From contig DAHVOT010000006.1 in assembly GCA_027318675.1 (NCBI GenBank), positions 4,083-22,928 on the forward strand: a DNA stretch of 18,846 bases, in the 5' to 3' direction. Source of the stretch: an archaeon. GTDB taxonomy: Archaea; Nanobdellota; Nanobdellia; Pacearchaeales; GW2011-AR1. Position 1 is the stretch's first letter; each line of letters starts with the position of its first letter. Positions 7,291 to 14,850 of this stretch are shown here, in pieces. The notes beneath the pieces are model-generated. The model worked only from the letters and a program-made list of their open reading frames with translations, was not told the DNA's origin and did no database searches. The translations under genes and the position numbers were made by a program.

Positions 7291-7710
7291 TTATCTCCTA
7301 AAACACTCTTTTGCATCATCAAATAGATCATAATTAACAGTTAATTCTTCGCCTCTTCTTATATCTCTCATAGCAATAAAGATATCACAATTTTTATTTG
7401 TAAATATATTTGGATTATCAGAATGATTAAGATAATGGGTTATACATAATGTTTGTATTCCATTTTCAGGCAAAAAATAATTTCCATTTGAATATACAAA
7501 CAATTTTTTGATATGTTCTTTAACATTTGTATCTAATCTTTCTATATAATCCTCTTTAACAGGAATATATTTAGTGTCCTTTTCTTTGAAAGGATTAGTT
7601 CCTTGAGGAATATCTCTCAATGCAAACACCCCGATGCCAGAAAGAACTGAAGGCTTAAGCTCACAGTAAACTTCTTTTTCTAAGTGATTTAACAGTTTTT
7701 TTATCCTCAT
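7291..7710 (-). CDS. Small SET-domain protein (putative protein lysine methyltransferase)
   Basis: 139 aa, essentially a bare SET domain. Motifs appear in the right order: G25-I-G27-V-F (SGIGVFALRDIPQGT), then N95-H96-S97 (YLNHSDNP), the SAM- and active-site segment, then GEELTVNYD at 120-128 with the catalytic-type Y127. A C-terminal cysteine (ECFRR) stands alone, without the zinc cluster of eukaryotic post-SET regions. SET proteins transfer methyl groups from SAM to protein lysines; small free-standing ones occur in bacteria and archaea, often with unknown targets. The start at 7710 lies 16 bases after the stop of the 603-aa nucleotidyltransferase gene, so the two are probably one transcript. 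Confidence 0.85.
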   Translation of the reverse strand: MRIKKLLNHLEKEVYCELKPSVLSGIGVFALRDIPQGTNPFKEKDTKYIPVKEDYIERLDTNVKEHIKKLFVYSNGNYFLPENGIQTLCITHYLNHSDNPNIFTNKNCDIFIAMRDIRRGEELTVNYDLFDDAKECFRR

Positions 7711-7726
7711 ATTAAAAAATTATTTT

Positions 7727-9538
7727 TTACAATACAACTTCAAACTCACCTAAATCTTTCTTTAAAATATCAAAGACTTTTGAATTGAACTCCACATCTT
7801 TCTTATTCTTCTGGGTTTCCATTGATTTTGAAACTTCTTCCATATTTGAGTCCTCTAATTTTGAAGTCACCTTGAAAACTTTATTATCCTTAAACAAGAA
7901 AGCATTTCCTCCAGAAAGAAGTAATTCTCCATTTCCTTGTTTAAACTTAAGTTTCATTCTTCCTTTTTCAAGGAAAACCAAATCACATCTTTGAGAAAAT
8001 TCAATCAAATCATTAATAAGTGTTGAAGCTTCTTTTCTTGCATTATCTACTTTATGAGCATCTAATTTTCCTTTCTTAAATTCTGTTCTAGCAGTTATAA
8101 TGTTTTTTAAAATTCTTAAGTGCTGTTGAGTCATCTTTCCTTTTTTAACAAGATTTTTTTCAAACTCTAGAACTAATTCCTGTTGAGATTTCTTTCCGAA
8201 AATAGCGCTCAAAAGATTAATTGTATCAGAATAAATCTTTTCAATTGTTTTTTCCTGGGCTTTCTTATCAATCTGCGTTCTTAATTCTTTTAATCTCTTC
8301 AAAAATTCTTCTGTTTCTTTTAAGAGTTTATCAATCTCAGTACCTGAAATTTCTTTTATCTTTTCATGTTCATAATCTCTCCAAGTGTTGATTACTTTTT
8401 CCATAAAATCAACATATTTTTTCTCAATCATTTTTGTATCTAAGAATTCCTTCTTGAAATCCCTTACAAGTTCTTTCTTCGCATTTGGTGGAGGACATCC
8501 ATTCAACATCAACAAAGCTTGAGCAGGTGTTGTAATCCCCCAGAATATATTCACAAAAATATCAGACAATAAAGTCCTTTTACTTCTTGGAATTATTCCA
8601 TCTCCCATACTCATAAACATATCAATAGCTTCAGGGGAAGGTTTCAATTTACCCATCTTAAGAAGAGCCTTCCACGGCATGAATGTTCCCCTATCATAAA
8701 TTGGGACACCATCTCTTATGAATGTAAACATAACAGGATGAGCATCTTTAACAGCTTCCCAGAAATCAGTAAGAAGATATATCTGAGGTTCAAGTTTATT
8801 GTTGACACCTGCAAGTGCAGAAGCTTCCCCAACATATTGATAAATTATACCCCTTAATCTTTCTTTAAGTTCAAGTCTTGGCATTCTTTTAACATCTGTA
8901 TCATTAATAACAACAAAAACATCAACATCAGAATCTTTTGTTGCTTCACCTCTTATCAAGCTTCCACCTAAAACATAAGACACAACATACTTTTCAAATT
9001 TCTGTAAAACAAGTGATTTATGTATCTCTGTTACTCTCATAGCACCCAAAATACCTTTATCATGAAGAGGATAAGACATTGCCATTGCAGCATATAATTC
9101 AAATTTTTGATCAGTGCAAATCTCCCAAATCTCAGAAGGAGTTCTTATGTAAATCCATACCTCCTGTTTAGATTTTTCAATTTGATCCACAATATCCTTT
9201 TTAATTTTGGGAATTTCTTTTTCTTTTTCATCTGGAACTATAATATTTAAGTGAACTTTTTTCTGCAGCTTTTCAATTTGCTCTTTGTTTAAATTCTCTG
9301 TTTCTTCTTCAATAAAATCCTTTATTGACTGTGGAGGCAGAATACTTATTGCCTGCGTAAATGGATATTTTTTAACAATATATCCTTTAAGTTTGTCAAG
9401 TTCTTTTTTTATTTTCTCCCCATTTTTATCTTTTTCAGACGTAGGAGCTTCTGGAACAGCAACTTTTTTAGAACTGTAATTCTTATCTAAGTCCATCTCA
9501 GGAATATTAGCATCAGTATTGGTGTTACTTTGAGCCAT
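7727..9538 (-). CDS. Large nucleotidyltransferase protein with two HEPN-like helical repeats
   Basis: 603 aa. The first 40 residues are hydrophilic, and an unassigned domain follows (about 50-160). A polymerase-beta-type nucleotidyltransferase domain spans about 165-280 with G192-S193 (VLGGSLIRG) and D204-V-D206 (DSDVDVFVV). Next comes the linker FMPWKALLKMGKLKPSPEAI, nearly the same as in the 283-aa protein encoded at 3166-4017. Two related helical segments follow: about 318-420 (ELVRDFKKEFL..KM..., R387-x3-H391) and about 430-517 (ELVLEFEKNLV..GKM...). They look like tandem HEPN-type domains, the second without an obvious R/H motif. The last 85 residues include a beta-rich stretch (MKLKFKQGNGELLLSGG). 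It may modify RNA or its own HEPN part, but this is inference. A TATA box overlapping the stop of the upstream gene supports the start at 9538. Confidence 0.75.
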   Translation of the reverse strand: MAQSNTNTDANIPEMDLDKNYSSKKVAVPEAPTSEKDKNGEKIKKELDKLKGYIVKKYPFTQAISILPPQSIKDFIEEETENLNKEQIEKLQKKVHLNIIVPDEKEKEIPKIKKDIVDQIEKSKQEVWIYIRTPSEIWEICTDQKFELYAAMAMSYPLHDKGILGAMRVTEIHKSLVLQKFEKYVVSYVLGGSLIRGEATKDSDVDVFVVINDTDVKRMPRLELKERLRGIIYQYVGEASALAGVNNKLEPQIYLLTDFWEAVKDAHPVMFTFIRDGVPIYDRGTFMPWKALLKMGKLKPSPEAIDMFMSMGDGIIPRSKRTLLSDIFVNIFWGITTPAQALLMLNGCPPPNAKKELVRDFKKEFLDTKMIEKKYVDFMEKVINTWRDYEHEKIKEISGTEIDKLLKETEEFLKRLKELRTQIDKKAQEKTIEKIYSDTINLLSAIFGKKSQQELVLEFEKNLVKKGKMTQQHLRILKNIITARTEFKKGKLDAHKVDNARKEASTLINDLIEFSQRCDLVFLEKGRMKLKFKQGNGELLLSGGNAFLFKDNKVFKVTSKLEDSNMEEVSKSMETQKNKKDVEFNSKVFDILKKDLGEFEVVL

Positions 9539-9558
9539 GATAACAAAAGATGTTTTTT

Positions 9559-9570
9559 ACTTTTAAATGT
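9559..9570 (-). promoter_or_regulatory. TATA box for the 603-aa nucleotidyltransferase gene
   Basis: The minus-strand sequence ACATTTAAAAGT is centred about 26 nt before the ATG at 9538 and overlaps the stop codon of the sigma-like gene. It closely resembles the promoter of that gene (ATTTAAAAGTAA, then CATC, then ATG at a similar distance). Confidence 0.5.
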
Positions 9571-10156
9571 TTGGATAAAAACGAAATTGTCCTTCCCCGT
9601 ATTTTTCAGTAAGAGTGGTTTTCAATTTAGAACATGTCTTCCTATGCAATCCTCTACAAGTGGATGAAGGAATATTAAGAGATTTTTCAATTTGACTATA
9701 ATCAATATCAAGAAATTCTCTCATATATACAATTTTTGAATTAATTTCACCCATTTGTCTAAGCTCTTTCATTATAATTTGTATATTCTCATTTGAATAG
9801 GCTCCATTTTCATCGTAAAATGGAGAATTATTCATCTTTTCCTCAAAAAATATATCCTGTAAATTTCTCTTTCTTAATTTGTTAATTGCAGCATTGTGAG
9901 CTATACGTAAAATCCAAGATTTGAAATTTCCTTCCTCCCTATACCTTTGAATGTAATTGCCGTTTAGGAATACCTTGCAGAAGACATCATTAACATTATC
10001 CTCTGCATCTTCTCTACAACCCAATATTCGCTTGGAAAAGCCACGAATAACATTATGATATTTAGAATATAATTTACCCAAAGCGGAATTGTAATCTCCA
10101 TTTCTGGATTTAATAATACTGATTAATTCTGCATCAGATAAATCATCAAGCCTCAT
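9563..10156 (-). CDS. ECF-type sigma-70-like protein (bacterial-type regulator in an archaeal context)
   Basis: 197 aa with the two-domain layout of ECF sigma factors. A region-2-like domain spans about 24-97: ALGKLYSKYHNVIRGFSKRI, the AEDNVNDVFCKVF helix (51-63) and FKSWILRIAHNAAINKLRKR (78-97). After a linker of about 30 residues, a region-4-like domain follows at about 125-183 with a helix-turn-helix DYSQIEKSLNIPSSTCRGL at about 152-170. In bacteria such proteins direct RNA polymerase to promoters. Archaea use TBP and TFB instead, so the role here is unknown; DNA binding or regulation is possible. The base composition matches the neighbours, and a TATA box precedes the ATG, so the gene looks settled rather than newly acquired. 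Its closest neighbours are the nucleotidyltransferase-HEPN gene 24 bases downstream and tRNA-Gly, divergently read. Confidence 0.8.
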   Translation of the reverse strand: MRLDDLSDAELISIIKSRNGDYNSALGKLYSKYHNVIRGFSKRILGCREDAEDNVNDVFCKVFLNGNYIQRYREEGNFKSWILRIAHNAAINKLRKRNLQDIFFEEKMNNSPFYDENGAYSNENIQIIMKELRQMGEINSKIVYMREFLDIDYSQIEKSLNIPSSTCRGLHRKTCSKLKTTLTEKYGEGQFRFYPNI

Positions 10157-10178
10157 GAAAATTATTTGATGAATATTA

Positions 10179-10192
10179 CTTTTAAATATTTA
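10179..10192 (-). promoter_or_regulatory. TATA box for the sigma-like gene
   Basis: The minus-strand sequence AAATATTTAAAAGT is centred about 28 nt before the ATG at 10156. It is an archaeal-style box, and no bacterial -35/-10 pair is evident. Confidence 0.5.
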
Positions 10193-10216
10193 TATAAACA
10201 CCATTCAACCAACAAT

Positions 10217-10228
10217 CTTTAAATATTC
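10217..10228 (+). promoter_or_regulatory. TATA box for tRNA-Gly
   Basis: CTTTAAATATTC is centred about 27 nt before the first base of the tRNA, as expected for an archaeal tRNA promoter. It lies back to back with the promoter of the sigma-like gene. Confidence 0.6.
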
Positions 10229-10248
10229 AAATTCTTACTAAATCTCGT

Positions 10249-10319
10249 GCGTTCCTAGTTTATCGGTAGAATATCTCGTTGCCAACGAGGTGGGCCGGGT
10301 CCGACTCCCGGGGAGCGCA
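10249..10319 (+). tRNA. tRNA-Gly (anticodon GCC)
   Basis: A full cloverleaf folds by eye. The acceptor stem GCGTTCC pairs with GGAGCGC, with one G-U pair. The D arm is GTTT/GAAT with loop ATCGGTA, the anticodon stem TCTCG/CGAGG encloses the loop TTGCCAA with anticodon GCC, the variable loop is 4 nt, and the T stem CCGGG/CCCGG encloses TCCGACT. The discriminator base is A. CCA is not encoded and must be added afterwards. There is no intron. T-loop position 55 is C rather than the usual T. The gene ends one base before the stop codon of the convergent ABC transporter gene. Confidence 0.95.
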
Positions 10320-10320
10320 T

Positions 10321-12120
10321 TTATTCGCTCTCTTCTTCTCTTAAATAACCGCCCTTCTGTAAGTTCCAAAGTTTCTTGTATTCTCCAGGCTGATTTATCA
10401 ACTGAGAATGAGTTCCTGTCTGAACTATTTTTCCTTCCTTAAGAACAACAATCATATCTGCATGCATAATTGTTGAAAGTCTGTGTGCAATTATTATACT
10501 CGTTCTGTTTTCCATTAATCTGGCTAAATCTCTCTGTATTTCATATTCTGTTTCACTATCTAAGCTTGAAGTAGCTTCATCTAATACGAGTATTTTTTTA
10601 TTTGCAAGTATAGCTCTTGCAATTGAAACTCTTTGCTTTTCTCCTCCACTTAATTTAACTCCTCTCTCCCCAACAATTGTTTTTTCTTTATTTGGAAAAT
10701 TTTCAATTATCTTATCTAATTGTGCAAATTTTATAGCATCCATAACTTCTTTTCGTGATGCACGAGGATTAGAAAAAGCAATGTTCTTGTAAACAGTATC
10801 ATCAAATAAAACACATTCTTGGGGAACAATTGCCATCTCGCTCCTTAAAGATTCGTGCTTGAAATTCCTTATATCCTCTCCATCAATAGTTATGCTTCCT
10901 GAATTCACATCATAAAGTCTGTAAAGCAATTTAACAAGAGTAGTTTTTCCACTTCCTGAATGTCCAACTAAAGCAATTTTCTTCCCAGAAGGTATTTTCA
11001 AATTAAAATCTTTGAATATTTTTCTTCCGCCATAATCAAAATTAACTTTATTGAATTCAACTTCCCCTTTCTTGAAAACAGCTTCTTTGGAATTAGGTTT
11101 ATCTTTTATGTTACTCTCAATCTTTCCATACTGAAACAAATCCTGAAAATCAGTCATTGATCTTGAAACATTCCTTATTCCATGAACAAAGCCAAATAAA
11201 GGACCGATTAAAGAAAGGAAAGTTGTATAAATAAAAGTAAGAGTACCTATACTTAATTCTCCAACAAGGAATTTCTTAAATGAAAAAAACAACAATAAGA
11301 ATGTAGTTATTCCCAATATAAAAGATTGAACCGCACTTACAGTTCTCCAAACTTGCCATGCCTTCAAACTCTTAGCTTGAGTATCAGAGCTTAATTTCTT
11401 ATACTTATCCTTTATAATTCTCTCTTTACCAAAATACTTAATTGAGTCTATATTTGTGAATATATCAGAAATATTTCCTTTTTCAACATCTTCTGCGCTG
11501 TTCGAAATCAAATTGAAATTATTCACTTTTTTCTGTATCATAAAACTAAATAAAATAAAAATAACCATTCCTAAGAAAATTATCAAAGCTGAAGTCTTAT
11601 CCAAATATAAAAGAGAAGAAGTCAAAATAATTGTTTGAAGGATTAATGGAGCAAACTCAAATACTAAAGAATCTGTCATCCTCTCCATTGCTCCTGCACC
11701 TCTTGTTAATCTTGAAATTAAACTGCCTGTTTTATGAGAAGTGTAAAATTTATGATCCAATCCTAATATATGCTGGAAATATTTCTGTTTTAAATCAAAA
11801 ATTAGAGAGACTTCCAGTTTATTCAAAAAATGTATTCTAAACCAATTAGCGATAATACTTGAAAAAACCAAAATCAAAAAAACTCCTGCAAGGACAAGTA
11901 AAGTTTTAGTGAAAACTGTTAAAGCTATTGTTCCTGCAGCGAATTCTGTTGCTTTATCAATGGCAATTTTAAAAACAAATTTATCTGCTATTTGCTTAGT
12001 TTCATGAATTAAAACAAAGAATAAAACTAAAAATAATGTCCACTTATATTTCTTTAACATACTCAAATATTCTTTAAAATTACGCTTCATATCTGGTTTA
12101 GGCTCTTCTTTTTTCTTCAT
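10321..12120 (-). CDS. ABC exporter, fused transmembrane and ATPase domains (MsbA/MDR/Atm1-like)
   Basis: 599 aa, a half-transporter of the usual length that would work as a dimer in the membrane. The N-terminal 330 residues hold about six membrane helices of the type I exporter fold. The ATPase domain has Walker A GHSGSGKTT (386-394), the Q-loop IVPQE (Q434), the signature LSGGEKQ (490-496), Walker B LVLDE (511-515) and the switch H546 (IIAHRLST), all intact. The RGAGAMERMTDSLVFEFAP segment at about 140-158 resembles Atm1/ABCB7-type exporters, but substrate cannot be assigned from sequence alone; lipids, peptides or thiol compounds are all possible. The start at 12120 is about 25 nt from a TATA box. 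The gene is divergent from a small gene at 12156 and converges on tRNA-Gly. Confidence 0.9.
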   Translation of the reverse strand: MKKKEEPKPDMKRNFKEYLSMLKKYKWTLFLVLFFVLIHETKQIADKFVFKIAIDKATEFAAGTIALTVFTKTLLVLAGVFLILVFSSIIANWFRIHFLNKLEVSLIFDLKQKYFQHILGLDHKFYTSHKTGSLISRLTRGAGAMERMTDSLVFEFAPLILQTIILTSSLLYLDKTSALIIFLGMVIFILFSFMIQKKVNNFNLISNSAEDVEKGNISDIFTNIDSIKYFGKERIIKDKYKKLSSDTQAKSLKAWQVWRTVSAVQSFILGITTFLLLFFSFKKFLVGELSIGTLTFIYTTFLSLIGPLFGFVHGIRNVSRSMTDFQDLFQYGKIESNIKDKPNSKEAVFKKGEVEFNKVNFDYGGRKIFKDFNLKIPSGKKIALVGHSGSGKTTLVKLLYRLYDVNSGSITIDGEDIRNFKHESLRSEMAIVPQECVLFDDTVYKNIAFSNPRASRKEVMDAIKFAQLDKIIENFPNKEKTIVGERGVKLSGGEKQRVSIARAILANKKILVLDEATSSLDSETEYEIQRDLARLMENRTSIIIAHRLSTIMHADMIVVLKEGKIVQTGTHSQLINQPGEYKKLWNLQKGGYLREEESE

Positions 12121-12122
12121 AA

Positions 12123-12135
12123 TATTTATATAGTT
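12123..12135 (+). promoter_or_regulatory. TATA box for the 44-aa protein
   Basis: ATTTATATAGTTC is centred about 27 nt before the ATG at 12156. It lies just outside the start of the divergent ABC transporter gene, so the two promoters share a 35-base spacer. Confidence 0.45.
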
Positions 12136-12137
12136 CT

Positions 12138-12149
12138 TTACTTTTTATT
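12138..12149 (-). promoter_or_regulatory. TATA box for the ABC exporter gene
   Basis: The minus-strand sequence AATAAAAAGTAA is centred about 23-25 nt before the ATG at 12120. It overlaps the initiation region expected for the small gene on the other strand. Confidence 0.45.
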
Positions 12150-12155
12150 TACAAG

Positions 12156-12290
12156 ATGCGTGCTGAAAGTTCAATTTACAATAATTTTGGTTGCGAACCT
12201 CAATTAAAGAAACTAAAGCTTTCTTTTGAAGAGGAAATAGAAGAAAATACAGCTGATAAAGATTCAGCAAAAGATTCTTCTAAATTTTAA
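12156..12290 (+). CDS. Probable small acidic protein (44 aa)
   Basis: The ATG at 12156 opens 44 codons to TAA at 12288-12290. The product begins MRAESSIYNNFGCEPQ, has a KKLKLSFEEEIEE middle and ends in a D/S/K-rich tail. It is acidic and hydrophilic, with one cysteine and no membrane segment. Support for a real gene: a TATA box at the leaderless distance, no other gene in the 313-base gap between the ABC exporter and phosphoenolpyruvate synthase genes, and codon use like the neighbours. I recognise no family. It could instead be an open frame that is never translated. Confidence 0.5.
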   Translation: MRAESSIYNNFGCEPQLKKLKLSFEEEIEENTADKDSAKDSSKF

Positions 12291-12387
12291 CCTTCTTTTG
12301 CATCCAATCATCCAATATACTTTCAATAAATAAAAAATGCTTCTTAAATTTAACTCTTAAAAAAAACAGAAAATTATGGATTAGGAA

Positions 12388-12400
12388 ATGTTTAAATAAC
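12388..12400 (+). promoter_or_regulatory. TATA box for ppsA
   Basis: ATGTTTAAATAAC lies about 38 nt before the ATG at 12434, predicting transcription from near 12421 and a short leader. Nearly the same sequence (ATGTTTAAATAGC) precedes the NlpC/P60 gene at 15860. Confidence 0.5.
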
Positions 12401-12425
12401 TAATTTTGTTATATTAATAAAGAGT

Positions 12426-12430
12426 GGTGA
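12426..12430 (+). promoter_or_regulatory. Ribosome binding site for ppsA
   Basis: GGTGA ends 3 bases before the ATG and matches the complement of the archaeal 16S rRNA 3' end. It is the clearest such site in the window; most other genes here appear to be leaderless. Confidence 0.6.
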
Positions 12431-12433
12431 AAA

Positions 12434-14845
12434 ATGGACAAGAAAAAAGAAAGAGTTGTGTGGTTTAAAGATTTAACAATTGAAGATGTACCTTTAGTTG
12501 GTGGAAAAAATGCTTCTCTTGGTGAGATGTACCGAGAATTAACAAAAAAAGGAGTCAGAATACCTAACGGTTTTGCAATAACTGCTAATGCCTATAGATA
12601 TTTCATTGAAGAAGCAGGAATAAAAGAAAAAATAAAAAAAATACTTTCTGATTTAAACACTCACGACATGAGAAATCTTTCTGAAAGAGGGGAAAAAGTA
12701 AGAGATGCTATTTTATCTGGAGAATTTCCAAAAGATTTAGAGCAAGAAATAATAAAAAATTATGAACTGTTATGTAAACATTATAAAATAAAAAATGTAG
12801 ATGTTGCAGTTAGAAGTTCTGCAACTGCTGAAGACTTACCTGATGCAAGTTTTGCAGGACAACAGGAAACATTCCTAAATATTAAAGGACATAGAGCATT
12901 AATAGAATCCTGTAAAAAATGTTTTGCTTCTCTTTTCACAAACAGAGCAATCTCTTATAGAGTAGACAAAGGATTTGACCATTTTAATATAGCTCTCTCA
13001 ATTGGAGTTCAAAAAATGGTAAGAAGTGATTTGGCATGTTCTGGAGTAATGTTCTCTATTGATACAGAATCTGGATTCAAAGATGCTGTTTTTATAACCT
13101 CTTCGTATGGATTAGGGGAAAATATAGTTTTAGGGGTAGTAAATCCAGATGAATATTATGTTCATAAACCAACATTAAAACAAGGATTTAAACCTATTAT
13201 CTCAAGAAAAATAGGAGATAAATTAGTTAAATTAATTTATTCACATGAAGGAACAAAATCAACAAAAAACGTTTCAGTTGATCCTGATGACAGAAAAAAA
13301 TTCTCTCTAAAAGATGAAGAAGTCTTAGAACTAGCAAAATGGGCTTGTATAGTTGAAGACCATTATTCTGAAAAAGCAAAAAAATTCAAACCAATGGATA
13401 TGGAGTGGGCAAAAGACGGACAAACAGGAAAATTATTCATTGTTCAAGCAAGGCCAGAAACAGTAATGAGCCAAAAAGACAATAATATCCTAGAAGAATA
13501 TGTTTTAAAACAAAAAGGAAAATTAATTGTAGAAGGTGGAAGTGTAGGGTCTAAGATAGGGGTTGGAAAAGCAAATGTAATAAAAGATGTTTCTGGAATT
13601 CACAGTTTCAAAAAAGGAGAAATTTTAGTTACAGATATGACTGATCCTGATTGGGAACCAATAATGAAAATAGCATCAGCAATTGTAACAAACAGAGGAG
13701 GAAGAACCTGTCATGCAGCAATTATTTCAAGAGAATTAGGAATTCCGTGTGTGGTAGGTACAAATAAGGGTACTGAAAAAATAAAAAAAGGACAAAATAT
13801 AACTGTAAGTTGCGCTGAAGGAGAGAGAGGACATGTTTATGAGGGAATTTTAAAGTTTTCTATTGAAAAGCATGACTTAAAAGAATTAGCAAAAACAAAG
13901 ACAAAAATAATGATGAATATTGGAGCTCCAGATCAAGCATTTGAACAAAGCTTCACACCCAATGATGGTGTTGGACTCGCAAGAGAAGAATTCATAATTA
14001 ACTCAAATATAAAAATACATCCTATGGCACTTATAAATTACAAGAAATTACCTGAAGGAAAAGTAAAAGACGAAATAGATGAATTAACTCAAGGATACAA
14101 AAACAAAGAAGAATTCTTTATTGATAAGCTTGCTGAAGGAATAGGTATGATTGCTGCTGCATTCTATCCAAAAGATGTTATTGTTAGAACAAGTGATTTC
14201 AAAACAAATGAATATGCTAATTTAATTGGTGGAAAAGAATATGAACCAAAAGAAGAAAATCCTATGATTGGGTGGAGAGGAGCATCTAGATATTACAAAA
14301 AAGAATACAAAGAAGGATTTGTTCTTGAATGCAAGGCTTTCAAAAAAGTAAGAGAAGAATTTGGACTAAAAAATGTAAAAATAATGATTCCATTTTGCAG
14401 AACAGTTGATGAGGGGAAAAAAGTTCTGAAGATAATGGAAGAAAATGGGCTTAAGAGAGGAAAAAATGAATTAGAAGTTTATGTAATGTGTGAAATACCT
14501 GCCAATGTAATATTATGTGATCAATTCTCTGAAATATTTGATGGATTCTCAATTGGAAGTAATGATTTAACGCAATTAGTTCTTGGTTTAGACAGAGATT
14601 CTTCAATAGTTGCAGATATTTATGATGAAAGAAATGAAGCTGTAAAGAGATTTATTGCAGAAGTAATAAAAAAATGTAAACAATATCATAGAAAAATAGG
14701 AATCTGCGGACAAGCTCCTTCAGACTTCCCAGACTTTGCACAGTTCTTAGTTGAATGCGGTATTGATTCTATATCTTTAAATCCAGATACTGTAATAAAA
14801 ACAAAGATTGCAATTGCAGAAACAGAAAAGAAACTTAAAAAATAA
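12434..14845 (+). CDS. ppsA: Phosphoenolpyruvate synthase (pyruvate, water dikinase)
   Basis: 803 aa, full length. It converts pyruvate, ATP and water to phosphoenolpyruvate, AMP and phosphate, feeding gluconeogenesis in the cytosol. The N-terminal nucleotide-binding domain carries VGGKNASLGEM (22-32), VRSSATAEDLPDASFAGQQE (126-145) and GLGENIVLG. The central phosphohistidine domain has GGRTCHAAIISRELGIP (422-438) with the phosphorylated H427. The C-terminal PEP/pyruvate-binding barrel has IGWRGASRYY (612-621), MIPFCRTVDEG, MCEIPANVI, GSNDLTQLVLGLDRD (708-722) and GICGQAPSDFPDFA with the catalytic C758. All key residues are present. It is a single-gene transcript by its own TATA box and ribosome binding site. 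It converges on the arrestin-like gene with a 5-base gap. Confidence 0.95.
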   Translation: MDKKKERVVWFKDLTIEDVPLVGGKNASLGEMYRELTKKGVRIPNGFAITANAYRYFIEEAGIKEKIKKILSDLNTHDMRNLSERGEKVRDAILSGEFPKDLEQEIIKNYELLCKHYKIKNVDVAVRSSATAEDLPDASFAGQQETFLNIKGHRALIESCKKCFASLFTNRAISYRVDKGFDHFNIALSIGVQKMVRSDLACSGVMFSIDTESGFKDAVFITSSYGLGENIVLGVVNPDEYYVHKPTLKQGFKPIISRKIGDKLVKLIYSHEGTKSTKNVSVDPDDRKKFSLKDEEVLELAKWACIVEDHYSEKAKKFKPMDMEWAKDGQTGKLFIVQARPETVMSQKDNNILEEYVLKQKGKLIVEGGSVGSKIGVGKANVIKDVSGIHSFKKGEILVTDMTDPDWEPIMKIASAIVTNRGGRTCHAAIISRELGIPCVVGTNKGTEKIKKGQNITVSCAEGERGHVYEGILKFSIEKHDLKELAKTKTKIMMNIGAPDQAFEQSFTPNDGVGLAREEFIINSNIKIHPMALINYKKLPEGKVKDEIDELTQGYKNKEEFFIDKLAEGIGMIAAAFYPKDVIVRTSDFKTNEYANLIGGKEYEPKEENPMIGWRGASRYYKKEYKEGFVLECKAFKKVREEFGLKNVKIMIPFCRTVDEGKKVLKIMEENGLKRGKNELEVYVMCEIPANVILCDQFSEIFDGFSIGSNDLTQLVLGLDRDSSIVADIYDERNEAVKRFIAEVIKKCKQYHRKIGICGQAPSDFPDFAQFLVECGIDSISLNPDTVIKTKIAIAETEKKLKK

Positions 14846-14850
14846 AAATT

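Noticed and set aside
9563..10156. The sigma-like gene as a sign that the contig is bacterial
   Set aside because: L35Ae, the archaeal-type L10e, TATA boxes at leaderless spacing and lack of bacterial promoter elements all point to an archaeon.
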